DNA of 64,000 nucleotides from Aquisediminimonas sp031376385 (GCA_031376385.1 JANMDQ010000023.1:248001-312000), one strand, 5' to 3'. Positions 1 through 7,215 are shown, counted from the stretch's first letter. Notes: generated by a model from the sequence alone, not told the origin. Numbers and translations: made by a program.

Positions 1-465
1 AAACCGCTTTCCCCTGCGCTTTAGGCCGTCCAGCACCCACAAGCAGCCCTCCGTCGTCGCGTGGCCGCCGGTGCCAAAGGCTTGGCTAGCCTCAATGAGG
101 AACGGCACGCTGCCGGCCGGAATTGCACCTGCATTTGTAGACGTATGAACATAGAATCGCCCGGCATGGACGGGTTCGATTCCCTGCTGGCTGATCGTTA
201 CCCAATCCTCATCAGGCAGCCGTTCTAGCACGGGTTTGGCAGTTGCGGCGCTGGGGATGAGGGACCGGATCAGCGCGATGTCGGCTTTACTTGGCTTGCC
301 TTCAAAATAGGCATATGCGGCCCAGATGTCCGGGCGGCTTTCGTCGGGTTCCTCAGTGGTGATGACAGGCGCTGGTTCCATAGCCGCCAGTTCAGGCACT
401 TCGCCGTTGAGCATTTCTGCCTCAGCCCGTGTGCAGGGGAGCGTGAGTTTCCAGCTTTCTGCCAT
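1..465 (-). CDS. prmA: Ribosomal protein L11 methyltransferase PrmA, N-terminal part (cut by window edge)
   Basis: Read on the minus strand from an ATG at 465, an open frame of 155 codons runs off the left edge of the window. The protein begins MAESWKLTLP and reaches FGTGGHATT at about residues 130-138. That motif matches the FGTGxHxTT S-adenosylmethionine-binding start of the PrmA methyltransferase domain, preceded by the roughly 120-residue substrate-recognition part typical of the family. PrmA trimethylates ribosomal protein L11 in the cytoplasm. A purine-rich GGGGGGAAG lies a few bases before the ATG. The gene is divergent from sdhC, with 139 bp between the starts. The remainder of the methyltransferase domain is outside the window. 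Confidence 0.85.
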   Translation of the reverse strand, partial: MAESWKLTLPCTRAEAEMLNGEVPELAAMEPAPVITTEEPDESRPDIWAAYAYFEGKPSKADIALIRSLIPSAATAKPVLERLPDEDWVTISQQGIEPVHAGRFYVHTSTNAGAIPAGSVPFLIEASQAFGTGGHATTEGCLWVLDGLKRRGKRF

Positions 466-604
466 TTCATCTTCCCCCCTAGACCAACCAAAAATCCCGG
501 CCTAAACCATATGCCGTAGACAAGGCCCCTCTTGCTAGGTTGCAGAGGCGAGTCTTTGCGCTAAAGGTCGCGGTTCATAAAGTCACTCAATTTGGGGGCC
601 AAAT

Positions 605-1000
605 ATGGCGCGAAATACCGCGCGGCCGTTATCGCCGCATCTCACCATCTGGAAATGGGGGCCGCACATGACGGTCTCAATCCTTAACCGCGTCATGGGC
701 GTGGGCCTCGCCACTGTCGGCACGCTGTTTTTCACGGCGTGGCTGATTGCGCTGGGCAGCGGCAAGGAAGCCTATGAACTGGTCATGGGCTATGCCCAAG
801 GCTGGATGGGTTATGTCGTTGCCGTCGGCCTCAGCTTTGCCTTCTTCCTCCACCTTTGCGCTGGGCTGCGGCATTTTGTGATGGATGCAGGCGCGGGCTT
901 TGAACTCACCACCAACCGTCTTTGGGCATGGGGTGCCATCGTCGCGCCGATCATCCTCACCGTAGCCATGTGGCTCTTTATAGCGTGGAAGATTCTCTGA
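605..1000 (+). CDS. sdhC: Succinate dehydrogenase cytochrome b556 subunit SdhC
   Basis: A 131-residue membrane protein with three predicted transmembrane segments (about 30-51, 66-89 and 107-129). It anchors succinate dehydrogenase (complex II) in the inner membrane and shares the heme b and quinone site with SdhD. SPHLTIW at 10-16 and HLCAGLRHFVMD from residue 83 are SdhC hallmarks; His83 fits the heme ligand corresponding to E. coli His84. The first motif reads SILNRVMG (25-32), where the family usually has SILHRxxG, so Asn28 replaces a commonly conserved His. Ser25 and Arg29, matching the E. coli quinone-site residues Ser27 and Arg31, are kept. A GGGGG run precedes the ATG, and the stop overlaps the sdhD start (TGATG), indicating one operon. 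Confidence 0.93.
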   Translation: MARNTARPLSPHLTIWKWGPHMTVSILNRVMGVGLATVGTLFFTAWLIALGSGKEAYELVMGYAQGWMGYVVAVGLSFAFFLHLCAGLRHFVMDAGAGFELTTNRLWAWGAIVAPIILTVAMWLFIAWKIL

Positions 1001-1386
1001 TGGGCAGTGGAACAGGCATTGGCCGCGTTCGCGGTCTCGGATCAGCGAAAAGCGGATCGCATCATTGGTGGCAGCAGCGTGTGACAGCGGTGGGCAATAT
1101 CCTGCTCATGCTCTGGTTCATTTTCTCCCTGCTGCGGCTCCCGTCGCTGGGCTATGACAGCACCATTGCTTGGCTATCATCGCCTTGGGCAGCGGTGCCG
1201 ATGGCGCTGCTGGTCGTGAATGTCTTCTGGCATTTTCGGCTGGGGCTTCAAGTGGTGATTGAGGATTATGTCCATGGCGGCATGCGCATCCTGACGCTGG
1301 GCCTGCTCCACGCCTGGACCTTTGGCATGGGGGCCTTTGCGCTCTTTTCCATTTTCAAAATCGCTTTCGCAGGGACGCCTGAATAA
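1000..1386 (+). CDS. sdhD: Succinate dehydrogenase membrane anchor subunit SdhD
   Basis: A 128-residue, three-helix membrane protein beginning MGSGTGIGRVRGLG at an ATG that overlaps the sdhC stop by one base. In-frame codons extend further upstream but lie inside sdhC, so this start is preferred. HHWWQQRVTA near residues 21-30 and FWHFRLGLQVVIEDYVH near 80-96 are typical of alphaproteobacterial SdhD; a His in the second motif supplies the other heme b ligand. The protein completes the membrane domain of complex II with SdhC. Its stop overlaps the sdhA start (TAATG), so the three sdh genes are translationally coupled. Confidence 0.92.
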   Translation: MGSGTGIGRVRGLGSAKSGSHHWWQQRVTAVGNILLMLWFIFSLLRLPSLGYDSTIAWLSSPWAAVPMALLVVNVFWHFRLGLQVVIEDYVHGGMRILTLGLLHAWTFGMGAFALFSIFKIAFAGTPE

Positions 1387-3191
1387 TGTCATACGACGCC
1401 TACAAAATCATTGATCATACGTACGACACAGTGGTTGTCGGCGCGGGCGGCTCCGGCCTTCGCGCCACGATGGGCGCAGCTGAGGCTGGGCTGAAAACCG
1501 CATGCATCACTAAAGTCTTCCCGACGCGCAGCCACACTGTCGCGGCGCAAGGCGGCATCGCGGCCAGCCTTGGCAATAACAGCCCCGATCACTGGACCTG
1601 GCATATGTATGACACTGTCAAAGGCAGCGACTGGCTGGGCGATCAGGACGCAATTGAATATATGGTGCGTGAGGCCCCAGCCGCCGTCATCGAACTCGAA
1701 CATGCAGGCGTACCGTTTAGCCGCAACACAGACGGCACCATTTATCAGCGCCCCTTTGGCGGCCATATGCAGAATATGGGCGCAGGCCCACCTGTACAGC
1801 GGACATGCGCGGCGGCAGACCGCACCGGCCACGCGATGCTCCACGCGCTCTATCAGCAAAGCCTGAAATATGACGCGGACTTTTTCATCGAATATTTCGC
1901 GCTCGATCTCATCATGGAAAATGGCGAATGCCGGGGCGTGATCGCGCTGTGTATGGAGGATGGCACCATCCACCGCTTCCGCAGCCACGCGGTTGTGCTC
2001 GCCACAGGCGGATACGGCCGGGCCTATTTCTCTGCAACATCAGCCCACACCTGCACGGGTGACGGCGGCGGCATGGTGCTGCGCGCAGGGCTCCCCTTGC
2101 AAGATATGGAGTTCGTCCAGTTTCACCCGACTGGCATTTACGGTGCGGGCGTGCTGATCACCGAAGGCGCACGCGGCGAAGGGGGATACCTGACCAATAG
2201 CGAAGGCGAACGCTTCATGGAGCGCTATGCGCCGTCCGCGAAGGACCTGGCGTCGCGCGATGTGGTCAGCCGCTCCATGGCGCTCGAAATGCGGGACGGG
2301 CGCGGCGTGGGTGAGAATAAGGATCACATTTACCTTCACCTTGATCATATCGATCCCAAGGTGCTGGCCGAACGGCTTCCCGGTATCACCGAAAGCGGCA
2401 AGATTTTCGCAGGCGTTGATCTGACGCGGCAGCCTTTGCCCGTGACGCCAACTGTCCACTATAATATGGGCGGGATTCCCTGCAATTACCACGGTCAGGT
2501 CGTCACCAAAAAGGGCAAGGATGATGATGCCATTGTTCCGGGCCTTTATGCCGTTGGTGAAGCAGCCTGCGTGTCCGTCCACGGCGCGAACCGGCTCGGC
2601 TCCAACTCGCTGATCGATCTGGTCGTCTTTGGCCGCGCAACGGGTCTGCATTTGAAGGATAATCTGAAACCCGGCGCATCGCATAAGGCGCTGCCAGGGG
2701 ATTCGTCAGATATGGCGCTGGCGCGGGTCGACAAGTTCCGCCACGCAAAGGGCGGATCGCGTACTGCCGACATCCGCCTGAACATGCAGCGCACCATGCA
2801 AAAACATGCCGCCGTGTTCCGCGATACAGCACTGCTGGCCGAAGGCATCACGGTAATGCAACAGGTCAACAAATCCATCGAAGACGTGAGCGTTACGGAT
2901 CGCAGCATGATCTGGAACACAGACCTGATCGAGACGCTGGAACTCGACAATATGATCGGCCAGGCCGTGTGCACCATCGAAAGTGCCGCCAACCGCAAGG
3001 AAAGCCGCGGCGCGCATGCGCATGAAGACTTCCCCGACCGCGATGACGCCAACTGGATGAAGCACACGATCAGCACCTTCGAAGGCTGGGGCGGCAGCGG
3101 AGGCACCGTAAAGCTCGGCACCCGCGCGGTGCACGACTATACGCTGACGGACGAGGCGGAATATATTAAGCCGAAGGCGCGGGTTTATTAG
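1386..3191 (+). CDS. sdhA: Succinate dehydrogenase flavoprotein subunit SdhA
   Basis: A 601-residue flavoprotein, normal length for SdhA, which oxidises succinate to fumarate on the cytoplasmic face of complex II and passes electrons to the SdhB iron-sulfur protein. Visible features are the FAD dinucleotide-binding GAGGSG at 19-24, the RSHTVAAQGG motif with His50 as the expected covalent FAD attachment site, QFHPTG, and HGANRLGSNSL near residue 398. The C-terminal region YTLTDEAEYIKPKARVY is complete. The start overlaps the sdhD stop. The usual next gene, sdhB, does not follow: only a hairpin, a small AT-rich ORF and repeat-filled sequence lie downstream, and no sdhB was seen elsewhere in the window. 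Confidence 0.97.
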   Translation: MSYDAYKIIDHTYDTVVVGAGGSGLRATMGAAEAGLKTACITKVFPTRSHTVAAQGGIAASLGNNSPDHWTWHMYDTVKGSDWLGDQDAIEYMVREAPAAVIELEHAGVPFSRNTDGTIYQRPFGGHMQNMGAGPPVQRTCAAADRTGHAMLHALYQQSLKYDADFFIEYFALDLIMENGECRGVIALCMEDGTIHRFRSHAVVLATGGYGRAYFSATSAHTCTGDGGGMVLRAGLPLQDMEFVQFHPTGIYGAGVLITEGARGEGGYLTNSEGERFMERYAPSAKDLASRDVVSRSMALEMRDGRGVGENKDHIYLHLDHIDPKVLAERLPGITESGKIFAGVDLTRQPLPVTPTVHYNMGGIPCNYHGQVVTKKGKDDDAIVPGLYAVGEAACVSVHGANRLGSNSLIDLVVFGRATGLHLKDNLKPGASHKALPGDSSDMALARVDKFRHAKGGSRTADIRLNMQRTMQKHAAVFRDTALLAEGITVMQQVNKSIEDVSVTDRSMIWNTDLIETLELDNMIGQAVCTIESAANRKESRGAHAHEDFPDRDDANWMKHTISTFEGWGGSGGTVKLGTRAVHDYTLTDEAEYIKPKARVY

Positions 3192-3205
3192 GCAGGGCGG
3201 GCGAT

Positions 3206-3225
3206 GCGATAGCGCAAGCTATCGC
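3206..3225. repeat. Short perfect palindrome after sdhA
   Basis: GCGATAGC and GCTATCGC form a perfect 8-bp stem around a GCAA tetraloop, 15 bases after the sdhA stop. No T-run follows, so it is not a classical intrinsic terminator. It could protect the sdh mRNA 3' end or be a small dispersed palindrome. Confidence 0.6.
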
Positions 3226-3402
3226 CAGCCGAATTAGCCCCGCCAGGCCGGCGCGGCCCAAAGCCGCGTCCGACGACGCGGGATTTACTCCCGTGTCAGT
3301 CTAGAAAAAATGGCGTGTGGAGTTAAGTATTATGCCACCAGAATCCGCGTGCCTGCAGAACTCCAATTCTTGATCATACTTGATCTCAAAGGGGCTTACG
3401 AA

Positions 3403-3645
3403 ATGAATGAAGATGAATTCAACTCACTGAAATCGAAAATAGATGACGAAGTCACGGGGGATCCTACACAGCGTCTTGGTATTGCGATGAGCCTTCGATT
3501 AGCTGACGAGTTTCAAACGAGGGAACTATTGCAACACATCAAAGTTGATTTGCTGTGGGAATTTAAGGCAATAAAATACGGGGACCGGTACGTTTATCCT
3601 GACCCTGAAATTATGGATTTCAACTACAGACTGGGTAGACCATGA
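3403..3645 (+). CDS. Hypothetical protein, 80 residues, AT-rich
   Basis: The ORF begins MNEDEFNSLKSKIDDEV and ends NYRLGRP. The ATG at 3403 is preferred over in-frame starts further upstream because AAAGGGG sits about eight bases before it. The product is small, charged and soluble, with no signal peptide or membrane segment, and I do not recognise a family. The DNA is visibly richer in A/T than its neighbours and uses codons such as AAA, ATA and TTA that are rare in the adjacent genes, suggesting horizontal origin. It lies where sdhB would be expected and is followed by dense palindromic repeats. A small immunity or accessory protein is possible, but nothing in the sequence proves it. Confidence 0.5.
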   Translation: MNEDEFNSLKSKIDDEVTGDPTQRLGIAMSLRLADEFQTRELLQHIKVDLLWEFKAIKYGDRYVYPDPEIMDFNYRLGRP

Positions 3646-3711
3646 GAGCGATGTCAATACGGAGTTCCGGGGACACTATATTGATTATAAAACGCACCTT
3701 ACCCCCGCCCA

Positions 3712-3794
3712 CCCGCTCAGGCTGAGCTCGACGAAGCCCGGCTGACGTTCAGCTCTATCGGCAAAGACGCTTCGTCAGGCTCAGCGTGAGCGGG
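3712..3794. repeat. Inverted repeat of the CCCGCTCAGGCTGAGC family
   Basis: The left arm 3712-3737 and right arm 3769-3794 are imperfect reverse complements of about 26 bp (CCCGCTCAGGCTGAGC paired with GCTCAGCGTGAGCGGG). A half-copy, CCCGCTCAGGCTGAGCGAG, occurs at about 32106 before ribH. This resembles the palindromic intergenic repeats scattered through sphingomonad genomes. Confidence 0.7.
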
Positions 3795-4043
3795 TTAACG
3801 AGAATAGTGTGACGCGGGATTTCTCAGCGCGGATCACACAGCGGCGATGACCGGTGCGATAGCGCCTAAATGCGACGTACTCTCGCAACGTTTCACCGCC
3901 CCGGAGTTCTGGGGACACATCACGAATCAGCATCTGAGCCTACCCCTCCCGATCACTCTTGTGTCCGACCCAAAGCGGGATTCCCATGTTTGCGTGAATG
4001 ACGGGGCGTTTGGGGATGCCAGCGCCCGCCCACAAATTCCCTC

Positions 4044-4124
4044 CTTCGCGCCTTCGCGTGAGTCCCTCTTTCTTGCGCCCGGAGCAGCATGGCCCGCCAG
4101 CTTGTTTCACGCGAAGGCGCGAAG
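4044..4124. repeat. Inverted repeat of the TTCACGCGAAGGCGCGAAG family
   Basis: An 18-bp arm at 4044-4061 is perfectly complementary to 4107-4124. A third, related half-site (TTCACGCGGAGACGCGAAGG) lies near 4209-4228. The family differs in sequence from the neighbouring palindromes at 3712 and 4708. Confidence 0.7.
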
Positions 4125-4275
4125 GTGCGAAGGGATGGGTTGGAAATTTCGGTGCCAGTTTACCAAATGCACGAAATTGCATAGGTTCTGACAGCATAAG
4201 TGGAGTATGGTTCACGCGGAGACGCGAAGGCGAAACCAAATCTTGACAAAATCGGCTTAGGCTTTTAACCACACT

Positions 4276-4531
4276 ATGCAGTTGATGTGATTGATAAGAT
4301 CACCGAAAAGATACGGAGGCGCGCCATACCAGTGGCGCGCCTTCAATCATATTGGGGCTGGTCTTTACCGGCAGCTCGGCCAGTCGGAGGCTGGGTACCA
4401 GCCCAACCCCCTTCCGTTGTCACTTTCTACGTGAGACCTCGACAATCTTGAGAACAAGAGTGGCAAAGGCCATTGCCGCCGAAACGACAGCGACAATCAA
4501 TAATGCAGTTGATGTTGTGATAAAGATCACC
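4276..4531. repeat. 29-bp imperfect direct duplication flanking a structured segment
   Basis: Positions 4276-4304 and 4503-4531 both begin ATGCAGTTGATGT and end AAGATCACC, with about six mismatches in the middle. On the minus strand the 4503-4531 copy is the beginning of the small hydrophobic ORF at 4420-4530. The other copy reaches a TAG after nine codons, so it looks like a truncated duplicate of that start. Confidence 0.55.
4420..4530 (-). CDS. Candidate 36-residue hydrophobic peptide
   Basis: On the minus strand a GTG at 4530 opens a frame encoding a 36-residue peptide: a hydrophobic stretch (ALLIVAVVSAAMAFATLVL) followed by a basic tail, KIVEVSRRK. This is the layout of a single-pass membrane peptide. 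The GTG lies within AAGGAGGTGATC, a perfect complement of the 16S rRNA 3' end. That is a very strong Shine-Dalgarno sequence, but it leaves the true initiation codon uncertain: GTG is inside it, and the next well-spaced triplet is ATC. Downstream are two stable hairpins, and a truncated duplicate of the ORF start lies at 4276-4304. The arrangement resembles type I toxin or small membrane peptide loci, which is inference only. Confidence 0.35.
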   Translation of the reverse strand: MIFITTSTALLIVAVVSAAMAFATLVLKIVEVSRRK

Positions 4532-5069
4532 TCCTTCTCTGCGGCGTGTTTGCAGCCGTTGGGCTGCCGCCGCTTGGCGGATTTAGCAAAGCGGTGTTGA
4601 GTGTCTAGCGGTTTGGGACATAGCGCACTTGACCCTTCGCAGTCGTGCTAGATCCCGGGTGGGAATGACGACGGTTTGGGCATGCGGAAATAACTTAAAC
4701 GCGCGCGCCTTTGTGCCTTTGTGGCTTCGTGCGACATCAATTCTTCAACATCAGCCGCTTTGACATCTGCGTATTTGGTCGCACAAAGCCACAAAGGCAC
4801 GAAGGGGTTGTTGAAAATCGGGTCAAATTCCCCATATATACGGTACGTCTTAGAAATCCTTTCGCACCGCGATTGGCCGTGAATATTCTGACTTACGACG
4901 TGCGGGCCGCGTCGGTCCGGGTGTAGGGAAACACCCCAAAACACACTCCACTTGTTGAGGAATCCGGCGTTTTTCCGTCACGCGGCGCGGTCTCTACGCC
5001 TGAACCCATCGCCGCCCGACGTGAATTGCACCAATCCCATATTGGGACATTTATTGCCAATACCCCTTC
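4531..5069. other. Non-coding stretch with one long palindrome
   Basis: No supported gene was found in these 539 bases. The notable element is the inverted repeat at 4708-4805. The remainder leads into the promoter and leader of the first PEP-CTERM gene. Short open frames here follow the palindrome arms and show no family resemblance. Confidence 0.5.
4708..4805. repeat. Inverted repeat of the CCTTTGTGCCTTTGTGGC family
   Basis: The left arm 4708-4735 and right arm 4778-4805 are near-perfect reverse complements of 28 bp (TTTGTGCCTTTGTGGCTTCG against CACAAAGCCACAAAGGCACG), separated by 42 bp. This is the third unrelated palindrome family within about 1.1 kb. Confidence 0.75.
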
Positions 5070-5233
5070 AAATGATCTTGACACGACTCGGTGAGCGGGA
5101 GCTTATGATTACCAAAATATTAGGTCGCGAATAATCATTTGGCCCGGCACGCCGGGCAGCATTTATTTGGGGGGCCTAACCATGCGTTACGCAACAATTT
5201 TTGGCGCAGCCGCGCTTCTGTTTTCCACATCAG
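5070..5233 (+). repeat. Duplicated promoter, leader and signal-peptide segment, copy 1
   Basis: These 164 bp match 6041-6204 almost perfectly. They include TTGACA at 5078, a GCCCGG/CCGGGC hairpin in the leader just before the ribosome-binding site, the GGGGGG ribosome-binding run, and the first 17 codons of the PEP-CTERM gene. Differences cluster just after the putative -10 region. Confidence 0.9.
5078..5106 (+). promoter_or_regulatory. Possible sigma-70-type promoter of the first PEP-CTERM gene
   Basis: TTGACA at 5078-5083 is followed after 17 bp by GCTTAT, a weak -10 match. Both elements are repeated before the second gene (TTGACA at 6050-6055). The -35 is perfect but the -10 is poor, so the exact start is uncertain. 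Confidence 0.35.
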
Positions 5234-5955
5234 CCTATTCAGCGATTGTATTGAGTGACGATTTCAATGGTGAGAATGGCGGAAACACTGCGCTGAACTA
5301 CAGCGGCTTTGCAAACTGGGGCGTCACCACAGTGGGCAATCCAGGCACAAGCGGGGGCTCAGTAGATGTCGTTGGCACACCGAACCCTTATGGCATTACA
5401 TGTGCGGGCGGCAGTGGCTCCTGCGTGGACCTTGATGGGTCTACGTCGGCGTCCGGAACCTTGTTCAGCCTTAACAGCTTTGCGTTCAGCGCGGGCCAGC
5501 TAATCACGCTATCGTTTGATCTGAGCGGCAACCAACGCAACCGTTCTGTCGACGGATTTTTCACCGGTTTTTTATTCGGCGGACCGCGTACCACTTTTTC
5601 CTTTAACAGCCAAAGCGGCGCTTTCGCGCCGGGGCAGCTGCTCCAAACCGCAGTTCCAAACTATATTGGTACATTTGCGCCCGTGGCCGGAAATAGCCCG
5701 TTTCAGCGCTATGTCATCAGCATCATCCCAAATTCTGGCGGCACACTCCGCCCCGTGTTCGGCCAAGATCGGCGGCAGCCCGGGGCAGATGACAATCAGG
5801 GGCCTTTGCTCGACAATATCAGCCTGTCGATCGCCGCCGTGCCAGAGCCTGCAACTTGGGCGATGATGATCCTAGGCTTTGGCCTCATCGGCGCCTCACT
5901 GCGCAGACGAAAGGCGGGAATTACCGCGAAAGGTGCAGTATCCCCTAACTGTTGA
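5182..5955 (+). CDS. PEP-CTERM sorting domain protein (tandem copy 1)
   Basis: A 257-residue secreted protein starting MRYATIFGAAALLFSTSAYS, a cleavable signal peptide. The body is rich in Gly, Ser, Thr and Asn, and the tail has PEP at 221-223, a hydrophobic segment (WAMMILGFGLIGASL) and RRRK. PEP-CTERM tails are recognised by exosortases and mark proteins exported for the cell surface or extracellular matrix. The ATG at 5182 is chosen over a TTG 15 bases upstream because GGGGGG lies just before it. Mid-protein, ITCAGGSGSCVDLDGSTS is shared with the next gene. Leader and C-terminal cassette are nearly identical to the next gene's, whereas the middle has diverged. The specific function is unknown. 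Confidence 0.85.
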   Translation: MRYATIFGAAALLFSTSAYSAIVLSDDFNGENGGNTALNYSGFANWGVTTVGNPGTSGGSVDVVGTPNPYGITCAGGSGSCVDLDGSTSASGTLFSLNSFAFSAGQLITLSFDLSGNQRNRSVDGFFTGFLFGGPRTTFSFNSQSGAFAPGQLLQTAVPNYIGTFAPVAGNSPFQRYVISIIPNSGGTLRPVFGQDRRQPGADDNQGPLLDNISLSIAAVPEPATWAMMILGFGLIGASLRRRKAGITAKGAVSPNC

Positions 5956-6040
5956 CCCGCCTCACTCCCGCCGGTTATACTGACGCCACCCAATAATATG
6001 CCGTAATCCCGTAATGGGACATTTATCGTCAATCCCGATT

Positions 6041-6204
6041 AAATGATCTTGACACGACTCGGTGAGCGGGAGCTTATGTTTAACAACATATTAGGTCGCG
6101 AATAATCATTTGGCCCGGCACGCCGGGCAGCATTTATTTGGGGGGCCTAACCATGCGTTACGCAACAATTTTTGGCGCAGCCGCGTTTCTGTTTTCTACA
6201 TCAG
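6041..6204 (+). repeat. Duplicated promoter, leader and signal-peptide segment, copy 2
   Basis: This is the second copy of the 164-bp segment at 5070-5233, in direct orientation about 970 bp downstream. It carries the same TTGACA, leader hairpin, GGGGGG ribosome-binding run and MRYATIFGAA start. Confidence 0.9.
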
Positions 6205-6926
6205 GATTTGCGGCGACTTCATTCACTGATACGTTCGACACAGAACCCAATAGCGCGACGCCGCCGCCGCTATCGACGCTCAACGATACATCCTTCATCA
6301 ATTGGTTTGCGCCGCCAAGCCAAGGCACTGTCGACACGGTTGTTTCCGGAGAATTTGGCATCACCTGTGCGGGGGGCAGCGGCAAATGCGTCGATCTGGA
6401 CGGATCGACCAGCAATGCGGGGCTTCTTTTGTCAAAGGCGCTGTTCACCTATAATGTCGGCGATATCGTGAATCTTTCATTCCAGATTTCGGGAAATCAG
6501 CGCGGCGCGGCTGATGATCAGTGGTTCGGCGGATTCTACAATGAAAACAACGCCTTTTACGGCAACGCGCCGACCATCAATGGTTCGAGTTTCTCAGGCT
6601 CTAGCCCGTGTGGTGCCTTTTCTGGAGGTGCTTTTAGCACCCGATTGGGCACGACTGGTACAGGGTCCAATTGCCTCACGCCCAGCGCTTCGCCATGGAC
6701 CACCTATAATATCGGCTTTCAAGCCTCGAATAGCGGTGCTTTTCGTCTGATTTTTGGTGATCAATCTGTTGGTGGCGATAATCAGGGCGCGCTTCTGGAC
6801 AATATCAGCCTGTCGATCGCCGCCGTGCCTGAGCCTGCAACTTGGGCGATGATGATCCTAGGATTTGGCTTCATCGGCGCATCACTGCGCAGGCGAAAGG
6901 CGGCATCGGTGCCACTGCTCGCTTAA
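6153..6926 (+). CDS. PEP-CTERM sorting domain protein (tandem copy 2)
   Basis: A 257-residue paralog of the preceding gene with the same signal peptide start (MRYATIFGAAAFLFSTSGFA) and the same tail: PEP at 226-228, WAMMILGFGFIGASL and RRRK. The central region keeps ITCAGGSGKCVDLDGSTS and SFQISGNQRG but otherwise differs from copy 1, including a segment with two Cys (SSPCGAFSG and GSNCLTP). It is predicted to be exported and processed by an exosortase. The ATG at 6153 follows a GGGGGG ribosome-binding run. Each gene has its own copy of the promoter and leader, so they may be expressed independently. The precise role is unknown. Confidence 0.85.
   Translation: MRYATIFGAAAFLFSTSGFAATSFTDTFDTEPNSATPPPLSTLNDTSFINWFAPPSQGTVDTVVSGEFGITCAGGSGKCVDLDGSTSNAGLLLSKALFTYNVGDIVNLSFQISGNQRGAADDQWFGGFYNENNAFYGNAPTINGSSFSGSSPCGAFSGGAFSTRLGTTGTGSNCLTPSASPWTTYNIGFQASNSGAFRLIFGDQSVGGDNQGALLDNISLSIAAVPEPATWAMMILGFGFIGASLRRRKAASVPLLA
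6798..6903 (+). repeat. Near-identical C-terminal sorting cassette shared with 5812-5917
   Basis: 106 bp encoding DNISLSIAAVPEPATWAMMI and the rest of the tail differ from 5812-5917 at only five positions, while the central parts of the two genes are clearly diverged. It indicates recent gene conversion or cassette-like duplication at the gene ends. Confidence 0.85.
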
Positions 6927-6958
6927 AGCGCGGCTCGGTTCGGGCGAGCATTAACCGC

Positions 6959-6987
6959 TTGACATAATCGCTATGTTCATCTAATGT
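6959..6987 (+). promoter_or_regulatory. Possible sigma-70-type promoter upstream of the third PEP-CTERM gene
   Basis: TTGACA at 6959-6964, a 17-bp spacer and TAATGT at 6982-6987 make a good consensus match. The next gene starts at 7216, which would leave a leader of about 220 nt. No gene lies between. Confidence 0.35.
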
Positions 6988-7215
6988 TCCATTCACTTTC
7001 GACACATGGCCGCCGCGCGCCGCCGAGTTAGCGCGGGGTTACGCAGGCGGTTCAGGTGTCAACCAAGTGTCAACTTTGGATTGGGGCAACGGCGGATGGG
7101 GCAAAAATGTATCACAGTGAGACTCGAACGCAAAAAACGACTCGTCAGCCAGAAACAAAATCATTAACAAATAGTTAGCGTTGCTGTGATTCGACTTTTC
7201 AACAGGGATAATATT

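Larger units (their letters stand above)
3646..4419. other. Gene-poor stretch filled with palindromic repeats
   Basis: No convincing coding frame is seen. The short open frames here overlap inverted repeats and have no family resemblance. The stretch holds an inverted repeat at 3712-3794, another at 4044-4124 with an extra half-copy near 4209-4236, and hairpins at 4319-4342 (GGCGCGCC arms) and 4354-4404 (GGGCTGGT/ACCAGCCC). The last two lie 3' of the candidate small peptide gene at 4420-4530 on the minus strand. Confidence 0.6.

Noticed and set aside
170..195. GGGTTCGATTCCC resembling a tRNA T-arm
   Set aside because: It lies inside the prmA coding frame, and no acceptor stem or anticodon arm can be built around it.
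1389..1988. Long antisense open frame inside sdhA
   Set aside because: It is a shadow of the strong codon bias of sdhA; similar shadows occur opposite rpoB, rpoC and edd.
3847..4272. Overlapping open frames on both strands as genes
   Set aside because: They run through the arms of inverted repeats, mirror each other in sequence, and lack ribosome-binding sites or family resemblance.
5140..5165. GGCACG followed by GGGCAGC before the PEP-CTERM genes as a sigma-54 promoter
   Set aside because: The spacing between the GG and GC elements is one base too long and the -12 element is poor. The hairpin explains the pattern better.
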